64,000 bases of DNA from Phycisphaeraceae bacterium (GTDB lineage: Bacteria > Planctomycetota > Phycisphaerae > Phycisphaerales > UBA1924), in assembly GCA_019636515.1 (NCBI GenBank), contig JAHBXI010000004.1, forward strand, positions 124,001 to 188,000, given 5' to 3'. Under the pieces are notes generated by a model. It saw nothing but the letters and a program-made list of their open reading frames with translations, did no database searches and was not told where the DNA came from. Positions within the stretch are counted from its first letter, which is position 1. Every line of letters begins with the position of its first letter. A program made the position numbers and the translations under genes. Below, one piece after another: positions 34,247 to 42,209 of the stretch.

Positions 34247-34470
34247 CCCGGCTGATGTGTCTCGTCCCGAGCGGCAGTGGGCGAAGCGCAGCCGCGTTCG
34301 CATCGGCAAGGCGCCGTACTCGACGGCGTGATGCGGCGGCCTGCGTTCTGCCTTCTGCCTCTCAGTTGCGGCGGGGAGCCGGGTCTTCATCCAAAGTCGC
34401 CCGGACGGACGGCGTGGTCGATCCGCTGTCTTGGACACGCTCCGCCAGGGCCCGCCCCGAGAGGTATTGC

Positions 34471-36666
34471 ATGTCCACATTTCAATCGTCCCTTCCCCAC
34501 GTTCACCGTGTTGAGCGAGAGATCGGCGGTCGCACCCTGATCCTTGAGACCGGCATCGTCGCCCGCCAGGCCGGCGCGGCGGTCATCGCCACCTACGGCG
34601 GCACAACGGTGCTCGCGACCGCTCTTCGCGCCGCGCCCAGGGAGGGGATCGACTTCTTTCCGTTGACGGTCGACTACCGGGAGAAGACCTCCGCCGCCGG
34701 GAAGTTCCCCGGCGGGTTCCGCAAGCGCGAGGGAGCCCCCAACGAGAAGGAAATCCTCACGATGCGGATGATCGACCGCCCGATCCGTCCGCTCTTTCCC
34801 GACGGGTTCCTCGACGAGGTTCAGATCCAGTGCTTCGTGATGAGCCACGACGGCGAGAACGACAGCGACGTGCTCTCGGGGACCGCGGCGTCGGCCGCGC
34901 TGGCGCTGAGCGACATCCCGTTCGAGGGTCCGATCGCGACGGTTCGCGTGGGCCGGATCCACACCGACGCCGGCCCGCAGTACGTCCTCAATCCCACGAT
35001 TTCCCAACTCGACTACTCCGATCTTGACCTGGTTCTCTCCGGGCATGCCGACGGCATGAACATGATCGAGGTGGGGGCGGCCGAGGTTGACGAGCAGGGC
35101 GTCATGGGGGCGATCGAGTTCGGGTATTCGCAGATCCAGCAGATCCTGTCTCTCATCGGCGAACTGACGGATCGTGCCGGCCGGCCGAAGGTCGCCGGGA
35201 CTCTGCACCTGCCGCCCGCCGACATCGTCGAGAAGGTCCGCGTGCTGGCCGAGGCGCCGATGACCGAGGCGCGCAGGATCCCCGGCAAGCAGGCCCGAAA
35301 CGAGGCCGTAGACGCCCTCAAGAAGCGAATCCTCGACGAGCACTTCCAGGTGAACGAGTCGGGGACCTACGGGGAATACGCCCGTAGCGCCAAGGCTCGT
35401 TCGCACGCCAAGGAAGCCCTCAAGCGTCTCGAGGAGAAGGTGACGCGGCGGCTGATCGTTGAATCAAAGGTCCGCGCCGACGGCCGCGGCCCACGGCAGA
35501 TCCGCCCCATCACCGGAACGGTGGGCGTCTTCGCCCGCACGCACGGCTCGGCGTTCTTCCAGCGCGGCGAGACGCAGAGCCTGGTGTCCGTCACGCTCGG
35601 CACCGGCAAGGACGAGCAGATCGTCGACGGCCTGATCCCCGAGTACAGCAAGAAGTTCGTGCTTCATTACAACTTCCCGCCGTTCTCGACGGGCGAAGTC
35701 AAAAGGATCACCGGGCCGGGCCGGCGCGAGATCGGCCACGGGGCCCTGGCCGAGCGCTCGCTGCTGGGCGTGCTTCCCAGCCCGGACCAGTTCCCCTACA
35801 CGATCCGGGTGGTGAGCGACATCACCGAATCCAACGGGAGTTCGTCGATGGCCTCGGTCTGCGGGGGGTGCCTGGCACTGATGGACGCGGGCGTCCCGAT
35901 CCGGGCGACGGTCGCGGGGATCTCCGTCGGGCGCTTCAGCGACGACAACGACCAGAACGAGGTTTTCGTCACCGATATCATCGGCGAGGAGGATTTCTTC
36001 GGCGATATGGACTTCAAGGTCTCCGGGACCCGCGAGGGGATCACGGGGATCCAACTCGACCTCAAGGCCCGCGGCCTGAGCCTCGACCAGATCGGCCGTG
36101 TCTTTGCCCAGGCCCGGGAGGGCCGGCTCGAAATCATCGACACGATGGAGTCGATCATCGCGGCCCCGCGTGCCGAGATCTCCCCGTTGGCGCCGCGCCT
36201 CGTGACGATCCAGATCGACCCGGAGAAGATCGGCAAACTGATCGGACCGGGCGGGAAGATGATCCGCGGCCTCCAGGACAAGTGGGGCGTCACCATCGAC
36301 GTCGAGGACGACGGCAGCGTCATGCTCGCCGCGTCGAACGGGGACGCGCTCCGCGGGGCGCAGCAGGAGATCGAGGCCATGTGCGCCGAGATCAAGGTCG
36401 GCTCGGTCTACACCGGCAAGGTGGTGAGCGTCAAGGACTTCGGGGCGTTTGTCGAACTGGCCCCGGGGACCGACGGGATGTGCCACATCTCCGAACTGGC
36501 CGACGGCTACGTCAAGTCGGTCTCGGACGTGGTGCGCATCGGCGATGTGGTGAAGGTCAAGGTCATCCTGGTCGATGACCAGGGACGCATCAAACTCAGC
36601 CGCAAGGCCGCCATGGCCGATGACAAGAAGGCCGAGGAAGCCAAGAACCCCGTCCCCAGCGCGTGA
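34471..36666 (+). CDS. pnp: Polyribonucleotide nucleotidyltransferase (PNPase)
   Basis: 3'-5' phosphorolytic exoribonuclease of 731 residues. The first RNase PH domain starts at RTLILETGIVARQ and includes FPGGFRKREGAP, followed by the all-helical linker. The second RNase PH domain carries FQRGETQSLVSVTLGT, HYNFPPFSTGE and VSDITESNGSSSMASVCGG. The C-terminal KH domain has LIGPGGKMIRGLQ, and the S1 domain has GKVVSVKDFGAFVEL. The ATG at 34471 is preceded by GAGAGG. The longer upstream frame covers non-coding DNA. A strong terminator follows. Confidence 0.97.
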   Translation: MSTFQSSLPHVHRVEREIGGRTLILETGIVARQAGAAVIATYGGTTVLATALRAAPREGIDFFPLTVDYREKTSAAGKFPGGFRKREGAPNEKEILTMRMIDRPIRPLFPDGFLDEVQIQCFVMSHDGENDSDVLSGTAASAALALSDIPFEGPIATVRVGRIHTDAGPQYVLNPTISQLDYSDLDLVLSGHADGMNMIEVGAAEVDEQGVMGAIEFGYSQIQQILSLIGELTDRAGRPKVAGTLHLPPADIVEKVRVLAEAPMTEARRIPGKQARNEAVDALKKRILDEHFQVNESGTYGEYARSAKARSHAKEALKRLEEKVTRRLIVESKVRADGRGPRQIRPITGTVGVFARTHGSAFFQRGETQSLVSVTLGTGKDEQIVDGLIPEYSKKFVLHYNFPPFSTGEVKRITGPGRREIGHGALAERSLLGVLPSPDQFPYTIRVVSDITESNGSSSMASVCGGCLALMDAGVPIRATVAGISVGRFSDDNDQNEVFVTDIIGEEDFFGDMDFKVSGTREGITGIQLDLKARGLSLDQIGRVFAQAREGRLEIIDTMESIIAAPRAEISPLAPRLVTIQIDPEKIGKLIGPGGKMIRGLQDKWGVTIDVEDDGSVMLAASNGDALRGAQQEIEAMCAEIKVGSVYTGKVVSVKDFGAFVELAPGTDGMCHISELADGYVKSVSDVVRIGDVVKVKVILVDDQGRIKLSRKAAMADDKKAEEAKNPVPSA

Positions 36667-36700
36667 GATGGGGGGCGTCGTCGCGGAACAACCGATGAAG

Positions 36701-36728
36701 GGCGGGTCGCACGCGGCCCGCCTTTTTT
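36701..36728 (+). terminator. Terminator of pnp
   Basis: An 8-bp stem (36701-36708 against 36715-36722, one wobble pair) with a GCACGC loop, followed by six T residues. Confidence 0.9.
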
Positions 36729-36826
36729 CATTCCCGCGCGGGACGGGACGCATTGGTCAGAGGTTCCGACCTGGAACCAAAGACACAAGCGGCAAGGCCC
36801 CGCCCGCGTAGGGGTGTATATTTCGC

Positions 36827-36857
36827 TTGACACGCGGGGGGGGGGTGGGGGTACAGT
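36827..36857 (+). promoter_or_regulatory. Promoter with a long G tract in its spacer
   Basis: A perfect -35 box TTGACA at 36827-36832 and TACAGT at 36852-36857. The 19-base spacer contains ten consecutive G (36836-36845), a T, and five more G up to the -10. Its length is 1-2 bases above optimum. Confidence 0.6.
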
Positions 36858-36902
36858 GACTTGGCTCGGGCGATACCCGCCCGCTTCCGGGAGAAAATCA
36901 AC

Positions 36903-37181
36903 ATGAATGAACGACCTGGGATTCGTGTCGCGTGCGCGGCGTTGTCGGTCTTCGCGTGCGCCTGCGTGATGGCGGGGCCGTACGGCCCGGTGCCGGTGAC
37001 GCACCCGGGCTGGAAGTACGGGCGGGACAATTGCGCCCGCTTTTCAGAGCCGGAGGTATTGTCACACGCATTGTGTCTCAAATATTGTGAGCGCGGCTTG
37101 CAGGACGGCCACCTGACTCCCGCCACCGTTGGCGGATGTTACCACTTCTGCGATGTTCACTGGGACCTTTATCAGGGTTGA
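36903..37181 (+). CDS. Small cysteine-containing exported protein
   Basis: A 92-residue protein. A hydrophobic signal (VACAALSVFACACVMA) is followed by a short mature part with about five Cys and several aromatic residues (DNCARF, LCLKYCERG, GGCYHFCDVHW). No family is recognised. Cys pairs suggest disulfides or metal binding outside the cytoplasm. GGGAGA lies upstream of the ATG. The stop overlaps the next start as TGATG, so it opens a four-gene coupled operon that ends in a pseudopilin. Confidence 0.65.
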   Translation: MNERPGIRVACAALSVFACACVMAGPYGPVPVTHPGWKYGRDNCARFSEPEVLSHALCLKYCERGLQDGHLTPATVGGCYHFCDVHWDLYQG

Positions 37182-37900
37182 TGCACCGTGGGCGAGTCCT
37201 GGGGTTGTACGGCATGGGAATCACGTTGTCACGAGGTCGGTTGATCTCCCTGGCGGCGATCGTCGCGGTGCCGGCGGTCGTGGCGTCCGTTATCTACGTG
37301 ACTGCCGACCGGGACGGTGGCCCCGCCGGGTGGAGGAAGCAACTGCGCAAGGAGGCGGCCGAGTATCACTGGGTCGTCGATCCCAAGGGCCGGATCCCGC
37401 TGCCGCTGCAAGAGGAAATGGCCGAGGTAAACAACGATCTCTTTCCGCGAGAGCGCTGGGGGATGGCGGAGACGGGTCGCATCATCGAACTCATGCGCCA
37501 GGGTCGGCGTGAGGTCGAGGAGGCGGCGCGCGGCCGGCGCGGCGAGGAAGAGGTTGAATCCCGCATCGGGCTTGGCTTGACCCGCATGCTCAATGCCTCA
37601 TCGGCGGCATCATCTCGCTTCCGCATCGGGGCGCCGATGGACGCGGATGCGGTCTCCGCGATTCACGCCGAGTTGCTGGACATGGCCCGTTCTCCATATG
37701 TCGACATCCGGAGGTATGCGTTCGGCGACATCAAGAGGGGCAAGATGTTCAATAACCCATCCCTTCGCGAGGCGATCGAGCGGGGTGTTCACGATCCCGA
37801 GCCGGACATCGCCGCCGGGAGCCGCGCGGCGGTCAAGGCGTTCGGTTCCGAGGTGTACATGAAGAAGTGTGAGGAGTTCTGGCTTCGCCGGGGGTACTGA
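37181..37900 (+). CDS. Membrane-anchored protein of unknown function
   Basis: A 239-residue protein. One membrane segment near the N-terminus (LISLAAIVAVPAVVASVIYV) is followed by a charged helical domain. The C-terminal part (MARSPYVDIRRYAFGDI; REAIERGVHDPEPDIAAGSRAAVK) looks like HEAT-type helical repeats. The ATG at 37181 is coupled to the preceding stop. An ATG at 37214 would shorten the tail before the membrane segment. Not recognised as a named family. It resembles the next gene in layout, so the two may be partners. Confidence 0.65.
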   Translation: MHRGRVLGLYGMGITLSRGRLISLAAIVAVPAVVASVIYVTADRDGGPAGWRKQLRKEAAEYHWVVDPKGRIPLPLQEEMAEVNNDLFPRERWGMAETGRIIELMRQGRREVEEAARGRRGEEEVESRIGLGLTRMLNASSAASSRFRIGAPMDADAVSAIHAELLDMARSPYVDIRRYAFGDIKRGKMFNNPSLREAIERGVHDPEPDIAAGSRAAVKAFGSEVYMKKCEEFWLRRGY

Positions 37901-38451
37901 TGGGAGACCGGGTGAGATCCACGCGCCCGCCTCGCCGCCGGGTCCGCCTGGCGGATGCGGTGACCGTTTCCGCGCTGACCATCTCGGCGGCCGGCCTTGC
38001 CTGGCGGGTGTTTGCCGCCGATGCGGACCCGGCCGGAGCATGGGGCGCCGGGGTTTCGGGCGGCGAGGCCGCCGCGTGCATCTCGTGCGGGAGTTTTCGG
38101 TCCCGATCCACGTTCCACCCCGTCCTGGCGCGTTCGACGGTGGCGGCGAGCGTCTACCTGAGTGAGATCGCCGCATTGGCTCGCGCGGGCGACTTGCTTC
38201 CGGCGCATGTTGATGAGATCGAGGCGATGATCCGTTTCACGGGGGATGGCGACGACGGCGACGCGGCGGTGTTCGCCGTGCGTGCGTGCGGAGACCTGCT
38301 GGTCCACGGCGGGATCGACGCGGACGAATCGGAACGCCTGGCGGGAATTCTCCTTGAAGCGGCGTCGGATCCTCGGCCGCGGGTCCGCCGGAACGCCCTG
38401 GTTCAGTGGGGGCGATTAGGGCAAGACGGGGAAGATGGAGTGGGGATGTGA
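37900..38451 (+). CDS. Membrane-anchored protein of unknown function with helical repeats
   Basis: A 183-residue protein with a basic N-terminus, one membrane segment (VTVSALTISAAGLAWRVFA) and a CISCG pair soon after it. The C-terminal helices (AAVFAVRACGDLLVHGGI; RLAGILLEAASDPRPRVRRNALVQW) read like HEAT repeats. Its ATG overlaps the previous stop (TGATG) and its stop overlaps the next GTG, so it is translated as part of the pseudopilin operon. Family not recognised. Confidence 0.65.
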   Translation: MGDRVRSTRPPRRRVRLADAVTVSALTISAAGLAWRVFAADADPAGAWGAGVSGGEAAACISCGSFRSRSTFHPVLARSTVAASVYLSEIAALARAGDLLPAHVDEIEAMIRFTGDGDDGDAAVFAVRACGDLLVHGGIDADESERLAGILLEAASDPRPRVRRNALVQWGRLGQDGEDGVGM

Positions 38452-39020
38452 AGCACCAGGTTCGGGAAGAAGGAAGTCGCGCGGTCGGGCTGACCTTGAT
38501 CGAGATGCTGGTGTCGCTCGCGGTGCTGGCGATCGTGTTCGCCATCGCCCTTCCCGTCCTGGCTCGGTCCCGCGATTCAGGCCGCCAGGCCAAGTGTCTG
38601 GCGAACCTCCGAACCCTCCGAGACGCGGTGGAGATGTACCGCAACGACCACGCGGACCTGTACCCGTACGCGGAGAGCGATGCGAGTTTGTACCCGGTAT
38701 CGCTGCACGCGCCGTACGATGCGCTGGCGTCGTACCTGGGCCTCTCGCTGCCGGGGGAAGTCAAAGAGCCGCGCCAGGCCCCCGCCCCGCTGTGGTGCCC
38801 GGGAGATCGGCTCGAGCGTCGGCCATCGGGCATCTCGTACACCTACATGCCATGGATGGTCATGGCGACGTGGCCGGGGGTCGAGAAACAGCGGGGGGCC
38901 TCGATCACCCTGGCGAACATGCCCGACGAGCCTCTCTTCTGGGAATACCCGGGAAACCACGCGTCCCGCGTTCGAGGGGAGGTCGGAGTGGACGGGACGG
39001 TGACGATGGCCAGGAAGTGA
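38448..39020 (+). CDS. Type II secretion-type pseudopilin
   Basis: A 190-residue protein with a type IV prepilin/pseudopilin signal. The segment GLTLIEMLVSLAVLAIVFAIA has the expected Gly at the cleavage site, Glu at +5 and a long hydrophobic helix. The helix continues into LARSRDSGRQAKCLANLRTL, and a globular C-terminal domain follows, as in planctomycete G-like pseudopilins. Cleavage by a PilD-type peptidase and assembly into a pseudopilus are expected. The GTG start overlaps the previous stop as GTGA. Last gene of the coupled operon. Confidence 0.85.
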   Translation: MKHQVREEGSRAVGLTLIEMLVSLAVLAIVFAIALPVLARSRDSGRQAKCLANLRTLRDAVEMYRNDHADLYPYAESDASLYPVSLHAPYDALASYLGLSLPGEVKEPRQAPAPLWCPGDRLERRPSGISYTYMPWMVMATWPGVEKQRGASITLANMPDEPLFWEYPGNHASRVRGEVGVDGTVTMARK

Positions 39021-39439
39021 TCATCTCTGGATCGGGCGCCCCGTTGTTGGTCGGCGCGAGCGGCCGGACAGCAAGTGTTGGATCTGAATTGATTTACAGG
39101 CGGGGGTTGCCCCCGGTTCGGCCACCCCCGCAACGGCCGGTCGGGCCGGAAGCGGACGACCTCGTGCGCATACGAGGTCGCAATCCTCCGTTGACCCGGT
39201 CGGCGGGAATGGTACATTGTTGTGGCGTGCGGCGGGGGTCGGAGCGACCTCCGTGCGCGTGTCGTGTCGTTCATGCCCCTTCGCCTGGACGGCTCGTTCG
39301 TGTGATGGCGGTAGAGAGAGAGGATGCTCGGCGCGTGTGTCGGCCCGTGGTCCGGCGCGCGTCGGCGACGGCGGGTTGGGGGCGGCCTTCGTGCCGTCCG
39401 ATTCGTGCCTTCGTTCTCTCTTCGTAAAGGGCCGGGCAC
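39021..39439 (+). other. 419-base gap containing the cold-shock gene promoter and long leader
   Basis: No gene is supported here. TTGACC at 39191-39196 and TACATT at 39213-39218 (16-base spacer) form a good promoter. It would give the cold-shock message a leader of about 215 bases, similar to the long structured leaders known for cspA-type mRNAs. Confidence 0.55.
39191..39218 (+). promoter_or_regulatory. Promoter of the cold-shock gene
   Basis: TTGACC, a 16-base spacer, then TACATT. It lies about 220 bases upstream of the start codon. Confidence 0.55.
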
Positions 39440-39727
39440 ATGAGCGACCAATCTCCCCAACTACTCCAGGGCCAGGAGGGCGCGGTCAAGTGGTTCGACC
39501 CGCGCAAGGGGTTCGGGTTTATCGTCGGTCCCGAGGGTCAGGACATCTTCGTCCATTACTCGGTGATCGAGGGGGATGGGTACAAAGTGCTCAAGGATGG
39601 TTCGAAGGTCTCCTACGACGCGCAGCGATCCGACAAAGGTTGGAAAGCGACCCGGGTGATCCGGGTTGAATCCGTCGAAGTGACGGTGGTTCCGCGGCGT
39701 GGGTACACCCGTTCTCCGCGGCGATGA
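39440..39727 (+). CDS. Cold-shock domain protein
   Basis: A 95-residue single-stranded nucleic-acid-binding protein. The cold-shock domain (about residues 12-80) has RNP1 KGFGFI and RNP2 DIFVHY, preceded by GAVKWFDPRKG. A basic tail (VPRRGYTRSPRR) is added after the fold. It binds RNA and prevents secondary structure. The ATG at 39440 fits the domain start. The long leader suggests post-transcriptional control by temperature. The histidine kinase gene begins 76 bases later. Confidence 0.93.
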   Translation: MSDQSPQLLQGQEGAVKWFDPRKGFGFIVGPEGQDIFVHYSVIEGDGYKVLKDGSKVSYDAQRSDKGWKATRVIRVESVEVTVVPRRGYTRSPRR

Positions 39728-39803
39728 GGGCGGCCTTGCTCCAGGGTGGACCGGGCTCCAGGCCGGCCCACGCCGGCTCTTGATCGCAAGCCAACGATCT
39801 CGC

Positions 39804-40736
39804 ATGGATCAGGCATCCATCTTCATGCTCGGCGCGGCGGCGGGCGCGGCGGCTTCGGCGCTGGTGGCTCGCTGGGCCGTTCGCCGGGTCATCCGACGGG
39901 TCCGAGCCGCCGAGCGCAGAGCCAGGGAGGCGGAGAACCTGGCCCATCTTGGCGCGATGACCAGCGGCCTGGCGCACGAGATCAAGAACCCGCTGTCCAC
40001 GATCGGCATGAATGCGCAACTCCTGGCCGAGGGGATCGACGAGGCGGGACTTCCCGAGGACGCCAGGGGCCGCCTGGCACGCCGTGCCGGGTCGTTGCGA
40101 CGAGAGGTTGATCGACTGCGAGGCATCCTGACGGACTTCCTTCAGTTCGCGGGAGAACTGCGCCTGACGACCACGCCGGCGGATCTCAACGACGTGGTCG
40201 GAGAACTCGCCGATTTTTTCCTCCCGCAGGCCGAGCACCACGGCGTGAGGCTCCGCGTCGAGACCGGGGCCGAGCCGGTCCGGGCGCTGGTCGATGTTCC
40301 GCTCATCAAGCAGGCCGCGCTCAACCTGATGCTCAACGCCGTGCAGGCCATGGCGGGGGGGGAAGCCCAGGGCCAGGGCAAGAGGTCGGCGGGTGACCTG
40401 ATCCTGCGATGCGAGCGTGGGCGTGACCCCGAGGCGGCGGCGGTGGTTCGCCTGCACGTGATCGACACGGGACCCGGCATCCCCCCGGATATTTACTCGA
40501 GGGTGTTCCAGCCCTACTTCACGACCAAGTCCGGCGGGACGGGCCTTGGTCTTCCGACGACCCGGCGCCTGGTCGAAGCGCACGGGGGGCGGCTCGACGT
40601 GTACACGCAGCCCGGGAAGGGGACCGACTTCACGATTGTGCTCCCCGCGTGGGAGGGCCCGTCGCACGGGGTCCGTTCAGGATCACGATCAGACGCCGCT
40701 CGGGCCTCCGGCTTGCCCGGGGGCGGGGATGCGTGA
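39804..40736 (+). CDS. Sensor histidine kinase
   Basis: A 310-residue kinase with a short hydrophobic N-terminus (FMLGAAAGAAASALVARWAV), then a basic coiled helix. The dimerisation domain has the phospho-acceptor His58 in GLAHEIKNPL. The ATP-binding domain has the N box (ALNLMLNAVQAM), G1 DTGPGIP and G2 GGTGLGL. No large sensor domain is present, so the signal may come from a partner protein. No response regulator gene is adjacent. The start at 39804 excludes a spurious GC-rich N-terminal extension. Confidence 0.9.
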   Translation: MDQASIFMLGAAAGAAASALVARWAVRRVIRRVRAAERRAREAENLAHLGAMTSGLAHEIKNPLSTIGMNAQLLAEGIDEAGLPEDARGRLARRAGSLRREVDRLRGILTDFLQFAGELRLTTTPADLNDVVGELADFFLPQAEHHGVRLRVETGAEPVRALVDVPLIKQAALNLMLNAVQAMAGGEAQGQGKRSAGDLILRCERGRDPEAAAVVRLHVIDTGPGIPPDIYSRVFQPYFTTKSGGTGLGLPTTRRLVEAHGGRLDVYTQPGKGTDFTIVLPAWEGPSHGVRSGSRSDAARASGLPGGGDA

Positions 40737-40788
40737 AGCGCGAAGGTCCGATTGACCGGGCGTGATGCGGCGCCGATATCCTCGTGTG

Positions 40789-41943
40789 ATGCGTTACGCG
40801 ATGATCATGGCGGGCGGCGCGGGGACCCGGTTGTGGCCGATGAGCCGGCGGGACCTGCCAAAGCAGTTGATTCGCTTCATCGCGCCTCCGGGGGGTGAGC
40901 CCGGGGACACGCCGATTTCCCTTCTCGACCTGGCGGCCAGGAGGCTGGAGGGCCTGATCGACCCCGCCCATCGGTACCTGTGTACCTCGGAGACGTACCG
41001 GCAGGCGATACGCCGGGAGATCCCGGGCTTTGAGGGCGAGGAAGCGGACGGTCGGATCCTGGGAGAGCCGGTCGGGCGTGACACGGTGAACGCGGTCGCG
41101 CTGGGGGCGGCGGTCCTGGAGAAGGCCGATCGTGAGGCGGTCTTTGCGGTTCTTACCGCCGACCACATCATCGAGCCGCTGGAGGTCTTCCGAGATCGCA
41201 TGGACCTTGGATTTCGCCTGGTCGAGCAGGATCCCAGGCGCCTGGTGACCTTCTCGATCAAGCCGACCTACCCGGCCACGGGTTTCGGGTACGTGGAACG
41301 AGGGACGCCGATCCGCGGCATCGACCGGGCGCAAGCGGGAGGAGAGCCGCTCGCGTTCCATGTCGAGCGATTCGTGGAAAAGCCGGAACTGCCAAAGGCG
41401 CAGGCGTACGTCGAGTCCGGCGCGTTCGGCTGGAACAGCGGGATGTTCGTGTGGAAGGCGTCCGTCTTTCTCGAGGCCCTGCGCAAGTACATGCCCGACA
41501 ACCACGAGGCCATCCGTCGAATCCAGGACGCCTGGGGCACGCCCGATCAGGCACGGGTCCTCTCGGAGATATATCCCGCGCTGGTCAGGACAAGCGTTGA
41601 CTACGGGGTGATGGAGCCTATCACGCGAGCGAAGGATCGGCAGTTCTCGGTCTGCACGGTCCAGATGGACCTGCGCTGGCTTGACGTGGGGAGTTGGCCA
41701 AGTTTCGGAGAAACAGTGCCCCCCGACGAGTTCGGAAATCGGTTGGCTGGACCGTCCCTGCCGACGGTGGTAAAAGGGAAGAACAACCTCATCGTGAGTT
41801 CGGTTCCCGGTCATACCGTGGCCGTGCTGGGTGTTGACGACCTGATCGTGGTGCATACGCCCGACGCCACGCTGGTGATGCCTCGCTCAAGGGCCGAGGA
41901 ACTCAAGGAACTGCACGGGAAAGTGGATGATAAACTCCGCTGA
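40789..41943 (+). CDS. Mannose-1-phosphate guanylyltransferase
   Basis: A 384-residue nucleotidyltransferase that makes GDP-mannose from mannose-1-phosphate and GTP. The pyrophosphorylase signature GGAGTRLWPMSR is at 9-20 with PKQ at 24-26. LTADHIIEP, GFGYVERG, FVEKPELPKA and AFGWNSGMFVWKA are typical of the ManC/GMP family. It lacks the C-terminal isomerase domain of bifunctional ManC. GDP-mannose feeds glycan synthesis, and a double glycosyltransferase is encoded 2.6 kb downstream on the other strand. Confidence 0.93.
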   Translation: MRYAMIMAGGAGTRLWPMSRRDLPKQLIRFIAPPGGEPGDTPISLLDLAARRLEGLIDPAHRYLCTSETYRQAIRREIPGFEGEEADGRILGEPVGRDTVNAVALGAAVLEKADREAVFAVLTADHIIEPLEVFRDRMDLGFRLVEQDPRRLVTFSIKPTYPATGFGYVERGTPIRGIDRAQAGGEPLAFHVERFVEKPELPKAQAYVESGAFGWNSGMFVWKASVFLEALRKYMPDNHEAIRRIQDAWGTPDQARVLSEIYPALVRTSVDYGVMEPITRAKDRQFSVCTVQMDLRWLDVGSWPSFGETVPPDEFGNRLAGPSLPTVVKGKNNLIVSSVPGHTVAVLGVDDLIVVHTPDATLVMPRSRAEELKELHGKVDDKLR

Positions 41944-42209
41944 ATCTCCGCGTGCATTTCTGAAAAAGTGCTTGTTCGGCGGGGAACGATCTGCCATTGT
42001 GCCTTTTCCCAGTCCCCCAGGATCAAGCGTGAGACTGGGGGAACAACCACGCGAGGCAAGAAAAAAACCAAACAAAGCCAGTCTGCTGAATGTCGCGGGT
42101 GTGTGTGCGGAACAGTCGGGCGATGTTTGCCGTATCGTTTTGGGGTGACCGAGACCGTTGGAGCGGCTCGTGGGCTGAGAGAGAGTTCCGGGCTCGGAAG
42201 GCAAACTTC

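Noticed and set aside
42013-42042. Stem TCCCCCAG/CTGGGGGA downstream of the guanylyltransferase as a terminator
   Set aside because: The 8-bp stem has a 14-base loop and no T-run follows it.
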